The notes: generated by a model from the sequence alone, not told the origin. Shown: positions 26,354 to 34,791, counted from the stretch's first letter. The stretch: 64,000 nt of DNA from Hymenobacter sp. BT18 (GCF_012273015.1 NZ_CP050954.1:1550001-1614000), one strand, 5' to 3'. Made by a program: numbers and translations.

Positions 26354-27070
26354 CTATTTCAGCAAATTATGCACCGTGGGTAAAGCTTGCTGGGCCCAGA
26401 GGGCCATCTGCTTACCCGAGTAGTGAAGCCCATCGTTGGTAAACTGGCTCATGTCCCCGGCGGCGCTGCGGGTAAGCGGAGTAATGTCGACATAAGCTAC
26501 ACCGGCCTGCTGGCACTCTTCTTTCGCCACGGCATTGAACTGGTCTATTTCGCCGGAAATCTTGTCTTGGTCGCGGCCCCTGGCAAAAGGCGAGCGGCCC
26601 CAGTCGGGAATGGACAGCACCACTACGCGGCCGGGGCGCCCACCGGCAAACGTCACGGCCGTTTGCAGCAGCTGCCGAAACTCGGTGCGGTAGGCGGCCA
26701 GCGGCAGGCCGCGGTATTGGTTGTTTACCCCAATTAATAAGGACACGAGGCCATAGGTCTTCTGCACATTGGCGGCCCGAATGGCCTGCTGCAGCTCGGC
26801 GGTAGTCCAGCCGGTGCGGGCAATGATGTCGGGGGTGAGCAGGTTCAGGCCTTGCGCTTGGGCCTGCCGGGAAAGTTGCACGCCCCAACGGTCTTCGGCC
26901 GCCGCACCTTCCCCGATGGTGTAGGAGTCGCCGAGGGCAAGGTACTCGATGCCCGGCTGCCCCGGTCCTGGCAGGGGCGTGGTGGCCGGGCCACCCGTTG
27001 GGGCGGGCGCTACGGGTGCAGAGGTGCAGCCAAAGGCGAGCAGCAGCAACAGCCCAAACAGGAAACGCAT
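26354..27070 (-). CDS. SGNH/GDSL hydrolase lipoprotein
   Basis: Secreted lipid-anchored esterase-type hydrolase of 238 residues (start MRFLFGLLLLLAFGC at 27070; an in-frame ATG at 27082 is also possible). The lipobox is LAFGC. Block I is LALGDSYTIGEG with the nucleophile Ser, block III is LIGVNNQYRG, and block V DGLHYSGK holds the Asp-x-x-His pair. Such enzymes deacylate lipids or remove acetyl groups from carbohydrates; the substrate cannot be deduced. Confidence 0.87.
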   Translation of the reverse strand: MRFLFGLLLLLAFGCTSAPVAPAPTGGPATTPLPGPGQPGIEYLALGDSYTIGEGAAAEDRWGVQLSRQAQAQGLNLLTPDIIARTGWTTAELQQAIRAANVQKTYGLVSLLIGVNNQYRGLPLAAYRTEFRQLLQTAVTFAGGRPGRVVVLSIPDWGRSPFARGRDQDKISGEIDQFNAVAKEECQQAGVAYVDITPLTRSAAGDMSQFTNDGLHYSGKQMALWAQQALPTVHNLLK

Positions 27071-27113
27071 CGGTTTGCTCATGGAAGAAGAAAGCATAGA
27101 CTTCTATACGCCA

Positions 27114-27145
27114 GAAAGGGCCGGCCTAGATTGGCCAGCCCTTTC
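27114..27145 (-). terminator. Weak terminator hairpin after the PLP enzyme gene
   Basis: GAAAGGGCCGGCC pairs imperfectly with GGCCAGCCCTTTC. It lacks a long T-run and lies 32 bp after the stop at 27178. Confidence 0.4.
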
Positions 27146-27177
27146 GCTTAACTCTATCGAGCACCAGATAGTGCCGC

Positions 27178-28317
27178 TTACCCGATTGCCTGGGCCAAGT
27201 CCTCAATCAAGTCCTCGGCATCTTCAATGCCTACGCTCAGCCGGATCAGGGAGTCGGAAAGGCCCGCTTTGCGGCGTTCCTCGGCCGGAATGCTGGCGTG
27301 CGTCATGGTAGCTGGGTGGCCCGAGAGGCTTTCTACCCCGCCCAGGCTTTCGGCCAGGGAAAACAGCTGAAACTTCTCCAGGGTAGCAACGGCATCTTCT
27401 TTCCGGTCGCCTTTCAGCACAAAGGAAATCATGCCGCCGAAGTCGCGCATCTGCCGCGCCGCCACCTCGTGGTTGGGATGATCCTGGAAACCGGGCCAGA
27501 ACACTTTCTCCACTTTGGGGTGGGCCTTGAGGTACTCGGCTACTTTGCGGCCATTTTCGCAGTGGCGCTGCATGCGCACGTGCAGGGTTTTCAGGCCGCG
27601 CAGCACCAGGAAGCAGTCCTGGGGGCCGGGCGTGCCCCCGCAGGCGTTCTGGTAAAAGCTCAGGCGCTGGTGCAGCTCGTCGTCGTTCACCACCACGGCG
27701 CCCATTACGGTGTCGGAGTGGCCGGCCATGTACTTGGTGAGCGAGTACATCACCATATCGGCGCCCAGCTCCAGCGGGGTTTGCAGGTAAGGCGTGGAGA
27801 AGGTGTTATCAACTACCAGCAGGGCCCCAGCCTTTTTGGCTACGGCCGAGGCCGCCGCAATGTCGATAACGTTCAGCAGCGGATTGGTGGGGGTTTCCAC
27901 CCAAATCAGCTTGGTGCGTTCCGTCACGGCGGCTTCCACGGCCGTCATGTCGTGCATGGGCACGAAGTGGAATTTGATGCCGTAGGCCGCATATACTTTG
28001 GTAAACAGCCGGTAAGAGCCGCCGTACAGGTCGTTGGTGCTGATGACCTCGTCGCCGGGCTGCAGCAGCTTCACGATGCAGTCGATGGCGGCCATGCCCG
28101 AGGCGAATGCCAGGCCATGCTTACCGTTGTCGAGGGCAGCCAAAGCATCCTGGAGCTGGCTGCGCGTAGGGTTGTGGGTGCGGGAGTACTCGAAGCCTTT
28201 GTGGTCGCCGGGGGAGCGTTGCACGTAGGTCGAGGTCTGGTAAATCGGCGTCATAATGGCCCCGGTTTCGGGGTCGGGATGCACACCGGCGTGAATGGCT
28301 TTGGTTCCGAATTTCAT
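27178..28317 (-). CDS. Cystathionine gamma-synthase/lyase family PLP enzyme
   Basis: Cys/Met-metabolism PLP-dependent enzyme of 379 residues. It starts MKFGTKAIHAGVHPDPETGA and has YSRTHNPTRSQLQ, the glycine-containing phosphate-binding GLAFASGMAAI, the PLP-contacting Asp in VVDNTFSTPYLQ, and the Schiff-base Lys in YSLTKYMAGHSDTVMGA. The C-terminal SLGGVESLSGHPATMTH is typical of cystathionine gamma-synthase and of cystathionine beta- or gamma-lyase. These cannot be told apart reliably by eye, so metB/metC is left open. It is cytoplasmic, probably in methionine or cysteine metabolism. Confidence 0.92.
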   Translation of the reverse strand: MKFGTKAIHAGVHPDPETGAIMTPIYQTSTYVQRSPGDHKGFEYSRTHNPTRSQLQDALAALDNGKHGLAFASGMAAIDCIVKLLQPGDEVISTNDLYGGSYRLFTKVYAAYGIKFHFVPMHDMTAVEAAVTERTKLIWVETPTNPLLNVIDIAAASAVAKKAGALLVVDNTFSTPYLQTPLELGADMVMYSLTKYMAGHSDTVMGAVVVNDDELHQRLSFYQNACGGTPGPQDCFLVLRGLKTLHVRMQRHCENGRKVAEYLKAHPKVEKVFWPGFQDHPNHEVAARQMRDFGGMISFVLKGDRKEDAVATLEKFQLFSLAESLGGVESLSGHPATMTHASIPAEERRKAGLSDSLIRLSVGIEDAEDLIEDLAQAIG

Positions 28318-28475
28318 AAGGTGGGGACTGGGGTTCGGCGGAATCTGAGGAATACTGCCACAAAGGTAGGAGGGTTTAGGCAGAGGTGCCGGGGCCGGAA
28401 AACGGCAGGAACCGAGGCCGCTATTTTCCCCAGGAAATAAGCAGGTTGCCTTTGGAATATAGGCCTCAGCTACGG

Positions 28476-28483
28476 TATCTTGC
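28476..28483 (+). promoter_or_regulatory. Possible DUF2167 promoter -7 element
   Basis: TATCTTGC, a TAnnTTG-type element 35 bp upstream of the proposed TTG start. Confidence 0.35.
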
Positions 28484-28518
28484 CCGGTTATACCTATTCA
28501 CACGTTACCTATTACTGC

Positions 28519-29400
28519 TTGAAAAGACTTCTACTTCTTGCTACAATGGTAGGCCTGCAACTAACTACTGCGGCCGCTCCCGCTCCTGCCGATTCCGTTG
28601 ACCGTGAAAAAGCCTACGTCGATTCGGTGCATGCCACCCTGCACTACCAGACCGGGCATATCGTTCTGCCCGATAACTTAGGTACGCTTGATGTTCCCAA
28701 GGGCTTCCGCTTTCTTGACGCCGAGCAAAGCAACTACGTGCTGACCAAGCTCTGGGGCAACCCCGAAGGCGGCTCCCTCGGCATGCTGCTGCCCGACGAC
28801 CGGGGCCCTTTGTCGGACAACAACTGGGCTTTCGATATTGAGTACGACCCCTCGGGCTACGTGGAGGACGACGATGCCGCCGACATCGACTACGACGACC
28901 TGCTCAAGGAAATGCAGGATGACACGGAAGCCGACAACGACGAGCGGGAAAAGGCGGGCTTCGGGCGCGTGCTGCTCATTGGCTGGGCCGCCAAGCCCTT
29001 CTACGACCCGAAGCTCAACGTGCTGCACTGGGCCAAGGAGCTGCGCTTCAGCGGCACTTCCGAAACCACCCTCAACTATAACGTGCGCCTGTTGGGCCGC
29101 AAGGGGGTGCTCAACCTGAACGCTATTGGCAGCATGCATCAGCTGCCCGAAATCCGCCGTACTATTCCGAGCATCATCAAAAGCGTAGCGTTTGCCAAAG
29201 GCCAGCAGTACGCCGATTTCAACCCGAGTATCGACGAAGTAGCCGCCTACGGTATTGGAGGCCTAGTTGCGGGCAAAGTGCTGGCGAAAGTGGGTGCTTT
29301 GGCCTTGTTTGCCAAGTTCTGGAAGGTGATTCTGGCTTTGGTAGCGGGTGGCTGGACGGCTATCCGTCGGTTCTTTGGCAGCAAGACCGCCGACGAATAG
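28519..29400 (+). CDS. DUF2167 family membrane protein
   Basis: A 293-residue protein of the DUF2167 family, function unknown. A TTG start at 28519 is proposed because it leads straight into a signal peptide (LKRLLLLATMVGLQLTTAAA); the ATG at 28480 would add 13 atypical residues. The body holds family-like blocks (GHIVLPDNLGTLDVPKGFRF, KLWGNPEGGSLGMLLPDD, VLHWAKELRFSG, YNVRLLGRKGVLNLNAIG). There is one or two C-terminal hydrophobic segments (ALALFAKFWKVILALVAGGW). An acidic stretch lies at about 110-140. Membrane location is likely. Confidence 0.85.
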   Translation: MKRLLLLATMVGLQLTTAAAPAPADSVDREKAYVDSVHATLHYQTGHIVLPDNLGTLDVPKGFRFLDAEQSNYVLTKLWGNPEGGSLGMLLPDDRGPLSDNNWAFDIEYDPSGYVEDDDAADIDYDDLLKEMQDDTEADNDEREKAGFGRVLLIGWAAKPFYDPKLNVLHWAKELRFSGTSETTLNYNVRLLGRKGVLNLNAIGSMHQLPEIRRTIPSIIKSVAFAKGQQYADFNPSIDEVAAYGIGGLVAGKVLAKVGALALFAKFWKVILALVAGGWTAIRRFFGSKTADE

Positions 29401-29468
29401 GCGGCCACCGCCAAGCAAGAGGCCGTAACCGCGCAGCTTTTTGCCTCGTTCTTTCGTTCTACCTTCGG

Positions 29469-29491
29469 GCCGGCTGTTTCCAGCCGGCCCG
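29469..29491 (+). terminator. Terminator of the DUF2167 gene
   Basis: GGGCCGGCTG and CAGCCGGCCC flank a 3-nt loop, followed by GTTTGTATTT, 68 bp after the stop. It lies upstream of the ATG of the next gene. Confidence 0.65.
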
Positions 29492-29509
29492 TTTGTATTT
29501 ACGCTGCCT

Positions 29510-30235
29510 ATGGCATTCCTGAAAGAGCTTTTTCACCAGAACAAATCCACGCTGGCCTTGCTGGTGCTGTTGGCCGTGATGCCCCTGATCGGCGACAGCG
29601 CCCTGGCCTGGGTGCTGCATCACAACCGCGAGTTGCTGGTCCACCCCACTGCCTGGCAGATGCTGCTCTACTTTATTGTAGTAGCCATAGCCATGACGCT
29701 GGCCCTCACGCACACCACCGTGGTGGTACTCATCACCGCCTTCTACTTCGACTGGGCCGGCTTCCCTGGCATGCTGCTCACCTACATGCTGGCCGCCCTG
29801 TTCGGACACATGCTGGCTACTTCTCTCGATAAAGGCAAGCTCATTCGGCTGCTGGAGAGCTTTCCCAAGGCCCACGCCGTTATGCACGAGCTACGTGGCG
29901 ACAGTTGGCGCCTAGTGTTGCTTACCCGCCTGTCGCCGGTCCTGCCCTTTGCGCTTATCACCTTTATTCTGGCGGTGGTAGGTGTGCCGCGTCGGCAGTT
30001 TCTTACGGCTTCGGTTGTAGGTATGCTGCCCCGCACCGTCTTTTTCTACTGGCTGGGTACAAAAGCCCAGGACGTTTTGCTGCTGATTCAGGACCCGGAG
30101 ACGGGCACGGCCGGGAAAGTACTGGTGGCCTTGCTGCTGGCCGTATCCGCCTTTGGGCTTTACTACCTGTTTACCCGGGCCCTGAAGCGCGTGCTGAAAA
30201 AGGGCGCGGAAAACGACCTGCAAAATGACAGCTGA
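29510..30235 (+). CDS. VTT (TVP38/TMEM64-like) membrane protein
   Basis: Polytopic inner-membrane protein of 241 residues from the ATG at 29510 (the frame is open to 29441). Hydrophobic segments sit at about 14-34, 48-70, 74-105, 140-180 and 200-222. It carries the VTT/SNARE-associated pattern, with Arg-Leu-Ser-Pro in LTRLSPVLPFALITFI and MLPRTVFFYWLGT. Members include DedA and TMEM64-like proteins, several of which act as lipid scramblases or carrier-lipid flippases. The individual role is unknown. Confidence 0.88.
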   Translation: MAFLKELFHQNKSTLALLVLLAVMPLIGDSALAWVLHHNRELLVHPTAWQMLLYFIVVAIAMTLALTHTTVVVLITAFYFDWAGFPGMLLTYMLAALFGHMLATSLDKGKLIRLLESFPKAHAVMHELRGDSWRLVLLTRLSPVLPFALITFILAVVGVPRRQFLTASVVGMLPRTVFFYWLGTKAQDVLLLIQDPETGTAGKVLVALLLAVSAFGLYYLFTRALKRVLKKGAENDLQNDS

Positions 30236-30315
30236 AATTCAGCATCTTGCAGTCTTTTTACAAAAAAAGCAGCCAAAAAGCCGCTCCATGCTTGCATAGC
30301 CCAGACTTACCCTGC

Positions 30316-30323
30316 TATCTTTG
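30316..30323 (+). promoter_or_regulatory. Promoter -7 element of tRNA-Arg
   Basis: TATCTTTG is a perfect TAnnTTTG match, 38 bp upstream of the mature tRNA 5' end. Confidence 0.65.
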
Positions 30324-30361
30324 CACAACCAAAACGGAAAAACGTTTCCGGTCTGGCACTT

Positions 30362-30438
30362 GGTTGCATAGCTCAATTGGATAGAGCATCTGACTACGAA
30401 TCAGAAGGTTTAAGGTTCGACTCCTTATGCGACCACCA
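30362..30438 (+). tRNA. tRNA-Arg (anticodon ACG)
   Basis: Complete cloverleaf: acceptor GGTTGCA/TGCGACC, D stem GCTC/GAGC, anticodon arm TCTGA-CTACGAA-TCAGA with anticodon ACG, T arm TAAGG-TTCGACT-CCTTA, discriminator A and an encoded CCA. It decodes CGN arginine codons after conversion of A34 to inosine. A prophage integrase follows 119 bp downstream, so the 3' half is the probable phage attachment site. Confidence 0.97.
30400..30438 (+). other. Probable left attachment site (attL) of the prophage
   Basis: Inferred. The tRNA 3' half directly abuts an integrase-led phage region and phages commonly reuse this part of tRNA genes. The core cannot be delimited because the matching right-hand repeat lies outside the window. 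Confidence 0.45.
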
Positions 30439-30472
30439 GAACTGACCTAAACACGGTCAGCAACACGAAAAA

Positions 30473-30514
30473 CCGCTTCTGCGGCCTGGAAACAGGCTGC
30501 GGAAGCGGCTTTTT
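30473..30514 (+). terminator. Terminator after tRNA-Arg
   Basis: CCGCTTCTGCGGCCTG pairs with CAGGCTGCGGAAGCGG (two wobble pairs) around a GAAA tetraloop, followed by CTTTTTTG. Confidence 0.85.
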
Positions 30515-30557
30515 TGCTTTACCCACTTCCCTAATAGTTCCCTAAGCAAATTTCAGC

Positions 30558-31853
30558 ATGAGCTATTCAGCACAGATTCGCATCAAAACGGACTACTTGC
30601 TGCTGGGAAAACCCAGCCCGGTTAGGAAGGATGGCACCGCAGCCCTCTACCTGCAAGTCCTGATCGACGGGTCAGCCAAAAAAATACCCCTCGATATCAG
30701 CTGGCACCCGGATCTGTTCGATGAAGCCGCCTGCAAGTGCCTCCACTCCCCTGCTGCGGCACTGGCCCTGCACCGGGAAGAGTCCCAGGCCGAGGCCAAC
30801 ACCCTCATTTGCCAGCAAATGAAGAGTGACGCCTACCAGGTCTTTACCGACCTGCACCTGCGCCGGCAGCCCATCACGATGGAATCTTTCTTGAAGAACT
30901 TCCGCAGTGGGTTCAGCAAGGACTGCCTGGTGAAGTATTACACCGCCAAGCTCGAGGCCCGGAGAGCCAGCCACGAAATCACCGAGGAGAGCTGGAAAAG
31001 CCAACGGTCATCGCTCCGGAAGCTGATGGCCTTCAGCGCCCGGCAGCCATTCTCCACGATGGCTGAGCGGGGCTTTGCCAAGAAGTACGACACCTACCTC
31101 CAGCGCCTGGGCCACGCCGCCACCACGCGCTGGGGCTTCCATAAGGATGTAAAAACCTACTTGAACCTGGCCCGGAAGGAGGATAATATCTGGTTCCCGG
31201 ATCCTTACGTCAACTTCGTCAATAGCCAGCCCGAGAAAGGCAACTGGGAGGCGCTGCTGAAGCGTGACTTGCAGCTGCTGGATGCCTACTACCACGTGCT
31301 CGAGCCAGGCACCTCACGCCGGCAGGTGCTGCGGCGCTGGCTGTTCGCGCTGGCCAGTTGCGGAATGCGCATCAGCGACCAGCAGCGCATCCAGGAGGAT
31401 TGGCGCATGTTCGATGTCCTGAGCTTCATCCCCTTCAAAAACCGCAAGAAGGGCAAGAAGATCATGGTTAAGCTCAGCCGGCGCAGCCAGGAGCTATGGG
31501 ATGATGCCGTGCGCGAGAAGGACTCGCCCAGCCCCTACGTCTTCACGCGCATGAGTGGGCAGAAGGCCAACGCCCACCTGCACGCCATCGAGCAGGAACT
31601 GGAGCTGTCGCAGCCCATCCACAACCACATAGCTCGGCACACATTCGCCACGCAGTACCTGGACGAAGGCGGTCGGGTCGACGTACTCCAGAAGATGATG
31701 GGCCACTCGAACGTAGGTGTGACCATGAAGTATGTGCGTACCACGCCCCAGGCGCATGAGCAGGCGGCGCAGCTCGTCGACAATATGTTCGGCCCTCGCT
31801 CTGGCCCGCCTGACGAAGAGCAGCCCCGGCGCGTTAGGCCGGCCAAATGGTAA
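30558..31853 (+). CDS. Tyrosine-type site-specific integrase
   Basis: Prophage integrase of 431 residues. It has an N-terminal arm-type DNA-binding domain (about 1-95), a phage_int_SAM_5-like core-binding domain (about 105-215) and a catalytic domain (about 235-405). The catalytic set is visible: Arg271 in GMRISDQQ, His357 and Arg360 in HIARHTFATQYL, His383 in MMGHSN and the nucleophile Tyr392 in TMKYVRTT. The family is common in Bacteroidota phages and conjugative elements. It is the only phage gene running away from the tRNA on the plus strand at this end, and it is followed by a strong terminator. It catalyses integration at, and with accessory factors excision from, the tRNA-Arg site. Confidence 0.94.
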   Translation: MSYSAQIRIKTDYLLLGKPSPVRKDGTAALYLQVLIDGSAKKIPLDISWHPDLFDEAACKCLHSPAAALALHREESQAEANTLICQQMKSDAYQVFTDLHLRRQPITMESFLKNFRSGFSKDCLVKYYTAKLEARRASHEITEESWKSQRSSLRKLMAFSARQPFSTMAERGFAKKYDTYLQRLGHAATTRWGFHKDVKTYLNLARKEDNIWFPDPYVNFVNSQPEKGNWEALLKRDLQLLDAYYHVLEPGTSRRQVLRRWLFALASCGMRISDQQRIQEDWRMFDVLSFIPFKNRKKGKKIMVKLSRRSQELWDDAVREKDSPSPYVFTRMSGQKANAHLHAIEQELELSQPIHNHIARHTFATQYLDEGGRVDVLQKMMGHSNVGVTMKYVRTTPQAHEQAAQLVDNMFGPRSGPPDEEQPRRVRPAKW

Positions 31854-31859
31854 AAGAAA

Positions 31860-31885
31860 AACCCGGCTCATCACCGGGTTTTTTT
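31860..31885 (+). terminator. Integrase terminator
   Basis: AACCCGG pairs with CCGGGTT around CTCATCA, followed by seven T. It begins 7 bp after the integrase stop. Confidence 0.8.
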
Positions 31886-31903
31886 GTGAGTATAGAATAT
31901 CCT

Positions 31904-32164
31904 TTACTTCGATTTCAGCGCGCATTCGTTCAAAAACTCAGTCACTGCTCTCCAGTCGTCAATCTCTGCGGCATCCAGCTCAGGGCGAGTTTTCAGGAAC
32001 TCAAAAAAGACCTTCGCTGTAGTCTGCTGCACATGACCGATATCCTCCGATAACCGCAGGAATCTATCAAATGCGAGCAGCAGTTCAGTTGAAAGCCGAG
32101 TCGGGCCCAGGGCCTCGAACTTGAATGTGGGGGTTTGCTCAGGTGGCGATAGTAGGGCAGTCAT
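31904..32164 (-). CDS. Hypothetical small protein
   Basis: An 86-residue acidic, mainly helical protein (FDRFLRLSEDIGHVQQTTAK, DWRAVTEFLNECALKSK). No signal, membrane segment or known motif is recognised. It ends facing the integrase terminator. It is supported only by an open frame with plausible composition and its position in the cargo strip next to the integrase; its role is unknown. Confidence 0.5.
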   Translation of the reverse strand: MTALLSPPEQTPTFKFEALGPTRLSTELLLAFDRFLRLSEDIGHVQQTTAKVFFEFLKTRPELDAAEIDDWRAVTEFLNECALKSK

Positions 32165-32267
32165 AGGGATACAGTAAAATGGGAGGTGATGCCCTTACTC
32201 GGGCCGTGACTGAACGACGAACGGGAACGATTTGAGATGCGCACTTTACTCACAGACTGACTCTAAA

Positions 32268-32304
32268 ACGAAAAAGGTCAGCATATGATACTAACCTTTT
32301 TCGT
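32268..32304 (-). terminator. Terminator of the secreted hypothetical gene
   Basis: ACGAAAAAGGT and its complement flank a 15-nt loop; the minus strand continues CGTTTTAGAG. It lies 28 bp after the stop at 32332. Confidence 0.7.
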
Positions 32305-32331
32305 GTATTGCTAAAAATATTCGCAATCGTG

Positions 32332-32763
32332 TCAATAACGATATGTGAATGAGCGAGATATAGTTTTCGTGTTTATGGGCACTCGCCCAGTAAAATACTT
32401 ACTGCGCACGATGGCCCACTGCCTTGTTGGAGGGTAAACTACCCCAAGACGAACGGCCTTTTCCTGGCGGAAAATCTCACCTTTTATAAGCGGTACCATT
32501 TCGCTGAAGGGGAAATCAGGCTGTGGGCCACGCAGCCATGCTTGATCCGGAGCACTCAGGGTCAGATGCTCAGCAATTCGCGCCTGAATGCCCAGTGAGG
32601 CCCAATTCATGAACTCATGCTCGAAAACCGGATCGTAGCGTACGACGTGTACAGGCTGAACAGGCCGAACAGGCGGATAGCTCACGTCAACATGACAATA
32701 GGCGCGGTGGGCGCTGGCCAGCAGGGCAGCCGAGCTGATGGCAAGGACAAAGAGGGTTTTCAT
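32332..32763 (-). CDS. Hypothetical secreted protein
   Basis: A 143-residue protein with a clear signal peptide (MKTLFVLAISSAALLASAHR) and no recognised domain. The mature part is rich in Pro and aromatic residues (PPVRPVQPVHVVRYDPVFEH). It is probably periplasmic or exported. It is preceded, 63 nt upstream, by a copy of the AAAAAGGACA box seen before late phage genes, which ties it to the prophage as a possible cargo gene. Function unknown. Confidence 0.6.
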   Translation of the reverse strand: MKTLFVLAISSAALLASAHRAYCHVDVSYPPVRPVQPVHVVRYDPVFEHEFMNWASLGIQARIAEHLTLSAPDQAWLRGPQPDFPFSEMVPLIKGEIFRQEKAVRLGVVYPPTRQWAIVRSKYFTGRVPINTKTISRSFTYRY

Positions 32764-32826
32764 GCGCGTGGCGTTTGAGTGAGAAATGAGATAAAGGACT
32801 CAAAGCTCACCCGGGTCGCCACCGAG

Positions 32827-32836
32827 AAAAAGGACA
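32827..32836 (-). promoter_or_regulatory. Repeated phage box TGTCCTTTTT (copy E)
   Basis: On the minus strand it reads TGTCCTTTTT followed by CTCGGTGGCG. It lies 63 nt before the ATG of the secreted protein gene, further than the other copies, and no terminator precedes it. A related ATAAAGGACT (32791-32800, plus-strand reading) lies nearer the start. Confidence 0.45.
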
Positions 32837-32900
32837 GAAAATTAGGATTCGCTAGTCCATACTTTTTGGGTACTTTTCTTCGAAATCTTAACGACCCATT

Positions 32901-33353
32901 ATGAAGAGAGAAAATCTAGCGAAGGCATTAGCCGACATCGTTCACCACCAGAAAAACGTCCAGCATGCCAAAGACACCCTGGCCCACTTTGACAAGAGTG
33001 AAGGAACCCCAAGATCTGATCCTGATGGCTTCCTAATGGAGGGTGAAATTGAGAGAATTAAAGTTTATGAAACCCACTTAAATGCGCTAGAAGTCAGTGT
33101 AAAGGGAGCAGAAGAAAGACTACAGAATGCGATAAATACTTTACTAAGCCAGCTGCCTAAAACAGTTCAAGACGCTTTAAAAGAGCGAGGCCAAGTGATT
33201 ACAGCAGGTTGGGTGGATGAGGGTGTTCAGACGAAAAGATATGGCCCCACGGCTATGTACTATAAAAAAGGAGAGCTCATTATAGAGCCATACACTGAGT
33301 ACTTTGCTTTTAAAGACCGCATAAAGAATATGCGGCTAGAAGGAGACATATAG
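32901..33353 (+). CDS. Hypothetical coiled-coil protein
   Basis: A 150-residue protein, mostly helical with coiled-coil potential at about 1-85 (HQKNVQHAKDTLAHFDKSEG, NALEVSVKGAEERLQNAI) and a more globular end (YGPTAMYYKKGELIIEPYTE). No known domain. It is more AT-rich than the host genes, as expected for mobile cargo. Together with the integrase it is one of only two plus-strand genes in the prophage part. A TACTTTTTG-like element lies about 33 bp before the start. Confidence 0.6.
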   Translation: MKRENLAKALADIVHHQKNVQHAKDTLAHFDKSEGTPRSDPDGFLMEGEIERIKVYETHLNALEVSVKGAEERLQNAINTLLSQLPKTVQDALKERGQVITAGWVDEGVQTKRYGPTAMYYKKGELIIEPYTEYFAFKDRIKNMRLEGDI

Positions 33354-33356
33354 AAA

Positions 33357-33385
33357 AAGGCCCTGTGTGAACAGGGCCTTTTTTA
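33357..33385. terminator. Bidirectional terminator
   Basis: AAGGCCCTGT and ACAGGGCCTT flank GTGA, with A/T tracts on both sides, between convergent genes. The TAA of the serine recombinase gene falls inside the T tract. Confidence 0.8.
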
Positions 33386-33967
33386 TTCAGTTTTTACATA
33401 CTTGGCCACTGTGCTGGGTGAGAGTTCCAGTGTTTTCCCAATAGCTCGATCAGAAGCGCCAGTAGCCTTTAAGCGCTTCACCTGCTCCACGAGGGCGATA
33501 TCGACTGTGGGGCGACCATGGTTCTTGCCCTTCTCGCGGGCCTTAGCAATTCCCGCCTTCGTTCGTTCGCCTAGGCGCACCCGCTCCTGCTTGGCAATAG
33601 CCGCGAGGATACCAATAATGGCGTCCTTAAAAATGCCCGTGCTATCCAAGTACTGTTCGGTGTAGGAAAGGAACTGGACGCCGGCGGCCGAGAGCTTCTG
33701 CAAGTAGTTCAGTGTCTCGACGACACCTTCCCGGCTGAAACGGTCGAGGGCCCAGAACACCACCACGTCGAAGCGCCGCTGGTGGGCATCCTGAAACAGA
33801 CGCTTGAACTCTACTCGGTCAGCTTTCCCTCCCGACTCCTGGTCGCAGTACTCCTTGTAAACCGTGTACCCCTTCCGCTCAGCAAAGGCCCGCAGCTCGC
33901 GCAGTTGATTTTCATTGTCCTGGCCTTTATCGCGGGTACTAACGCGGGCATAGATGGCTGCTTTCAT
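33383..33967 (-). CDS. Serine recombinase (resolvase/invertase family)
   Basis: A 194-residue small serine recombinase. The N-terminal catalytic domain starts MKAAIYARVSTRDKGQDNEN with nucleophile Ser10, and has the arginine-bearing DRFSREG motif. The long E helix (IIGILAAIAKQERVRLGERT) is followed by a helix-turn-helix of Hin/resolvase type (GASDRAIGKTLELSPSTVAK). It could resolve dimers, invert DNA or move cargo; no paired inverted sites are identified. Its ATG overlaps the stop of the upstream HEPN-like gene by 4 bp (ATGA), implying translational coupling. Confidence 0.92.
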   Translation of the reverse strand: MKAAIYARVSTRDKGQDNENQLRELRAFAERKGYTVYKEYCDQESGGKADRVEFKRLFQDAHQRRFDVVVFWALDRFSREGVVETLNYLQKLSAAGVQFLSYTEQYLDSTGIFKDAIIGILAAIAKQERVRLGERTKAGIAKAREKGKNHGRPTVDIALVEQVKRLKATGASDRAIGKTLELSPSTVAKYVKTE

Positions 33968-34758
33968 GATTGTAGGGGAAACTTATCTATCAAATTCTTA
34001 TAGACGAAATACTCTTCGCTATAATCTCCTTCATGGGTTGCCCAGATATCGTTGATAAATGTTGGAAAAGACCACCGGGAGGGTGCTCCCGGAACATACG
34101 CAACCCTTGGTATTCTAAAAAACATGATATGCTGAGCAGTACTAAGGGATTGATAAAATGTAAATGAGTTCTGGCGAAGTGGCTTTTTGTGTAATGTTTT
34201 TAAATAATACATATATCTGTTTATAGCCTCTCCATATGCCACGGCTTGGTTATAAGTTGGAAAGTGACCTTGGTGTGTAACAATATTCCTGAAGTATATA
34301 GGGTCATTGTCCTTAACATATAATCTCAGACCATGCTCTTTCAGGTATTTGTTGTCGAAAAACAGTGGCAGCTTTCCAAAAATGCCATAATAGAGCATCC
34401 AGAATGCTCCTAGTTGACGCTCAGACTGTTTTTCAAGCCTTTTCCATATTTCTTGAAAATCCTCATCCTTATAATTATTTCCAGAATAGAGCATGAGTGC
34501 CACCATGTAGTACTCGTAAAATCTCTCTAGGGAAGCAGAGAAGTTAAATACCGCTTCACGGTAATACCCTTCAGATATTGCTTGCAATCCAGCCTCAAAG
34601 AGAATGTCATACTTGGGGTTAGTTATATATATCTTACTCTCGTGCCCACTTGAGCATGTGAATTCATATAGAGCAGACTCTTGCATCTCTACCCCTACCT
34701 TCTGAATCTTTCCATCCACGGGAGCGCAATGGAAGCACTCGATATATAGCTTCATCAA
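33964..34758 (-). CDS. Zinc-ribbon/HEPN-motif protein, candidate RNase
   Basis: A 264-residue protein, clearly more AT-rich than its neighbours. An N-terminal zinc-knuckle pattern (CFHC at 8-11, CSSGH at 35-39) is followed by an all-helical core. Within it, AVFNFSASLERFYEYYMVAL (about 69-88) looks like a HEPN helix and RNIVTH (157-162) matches the HEPN RNase motif R-polar-x3-H exactly. HEPN proteins often act as RNases in toxin-antitoxin and anti-phage systems. The assignment rests on motif plus helical context, not on a search. It overlaps the serine recombinase gene by 4 bp and lies in the prophage cargo zone, consistent with a mobile defence or exclusion gene. Confidence 0.6.
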   Translation of the reverse strand: MMKLYIECFHCAPVDGKIQKVGVEMQESALYEFTCSSGHESKIYITNPKYDILFEAGLQAISEGYYREAVFNFSASLERFYEYYMVALMLYSGNNYKDEDFQEIWKRLEKQSERQLGAFWMLYYGIFGKLPLFFDNKYLKEHGLRLYVKDNDPIYFRNIVTHQGHFPTYNQAVAYGEAINRYMYYLKTLHKKPLRQNSFTFYQSLSTAQHIMFFRIPRVAYVPGAPSRWSFPTFINDIWATHEGDYSEEYFVYKNLIDKFPLQS

Positions 34759-34791
34759 TTCACCTTTTGCGTTTCACTCAAACGAGCGTAA

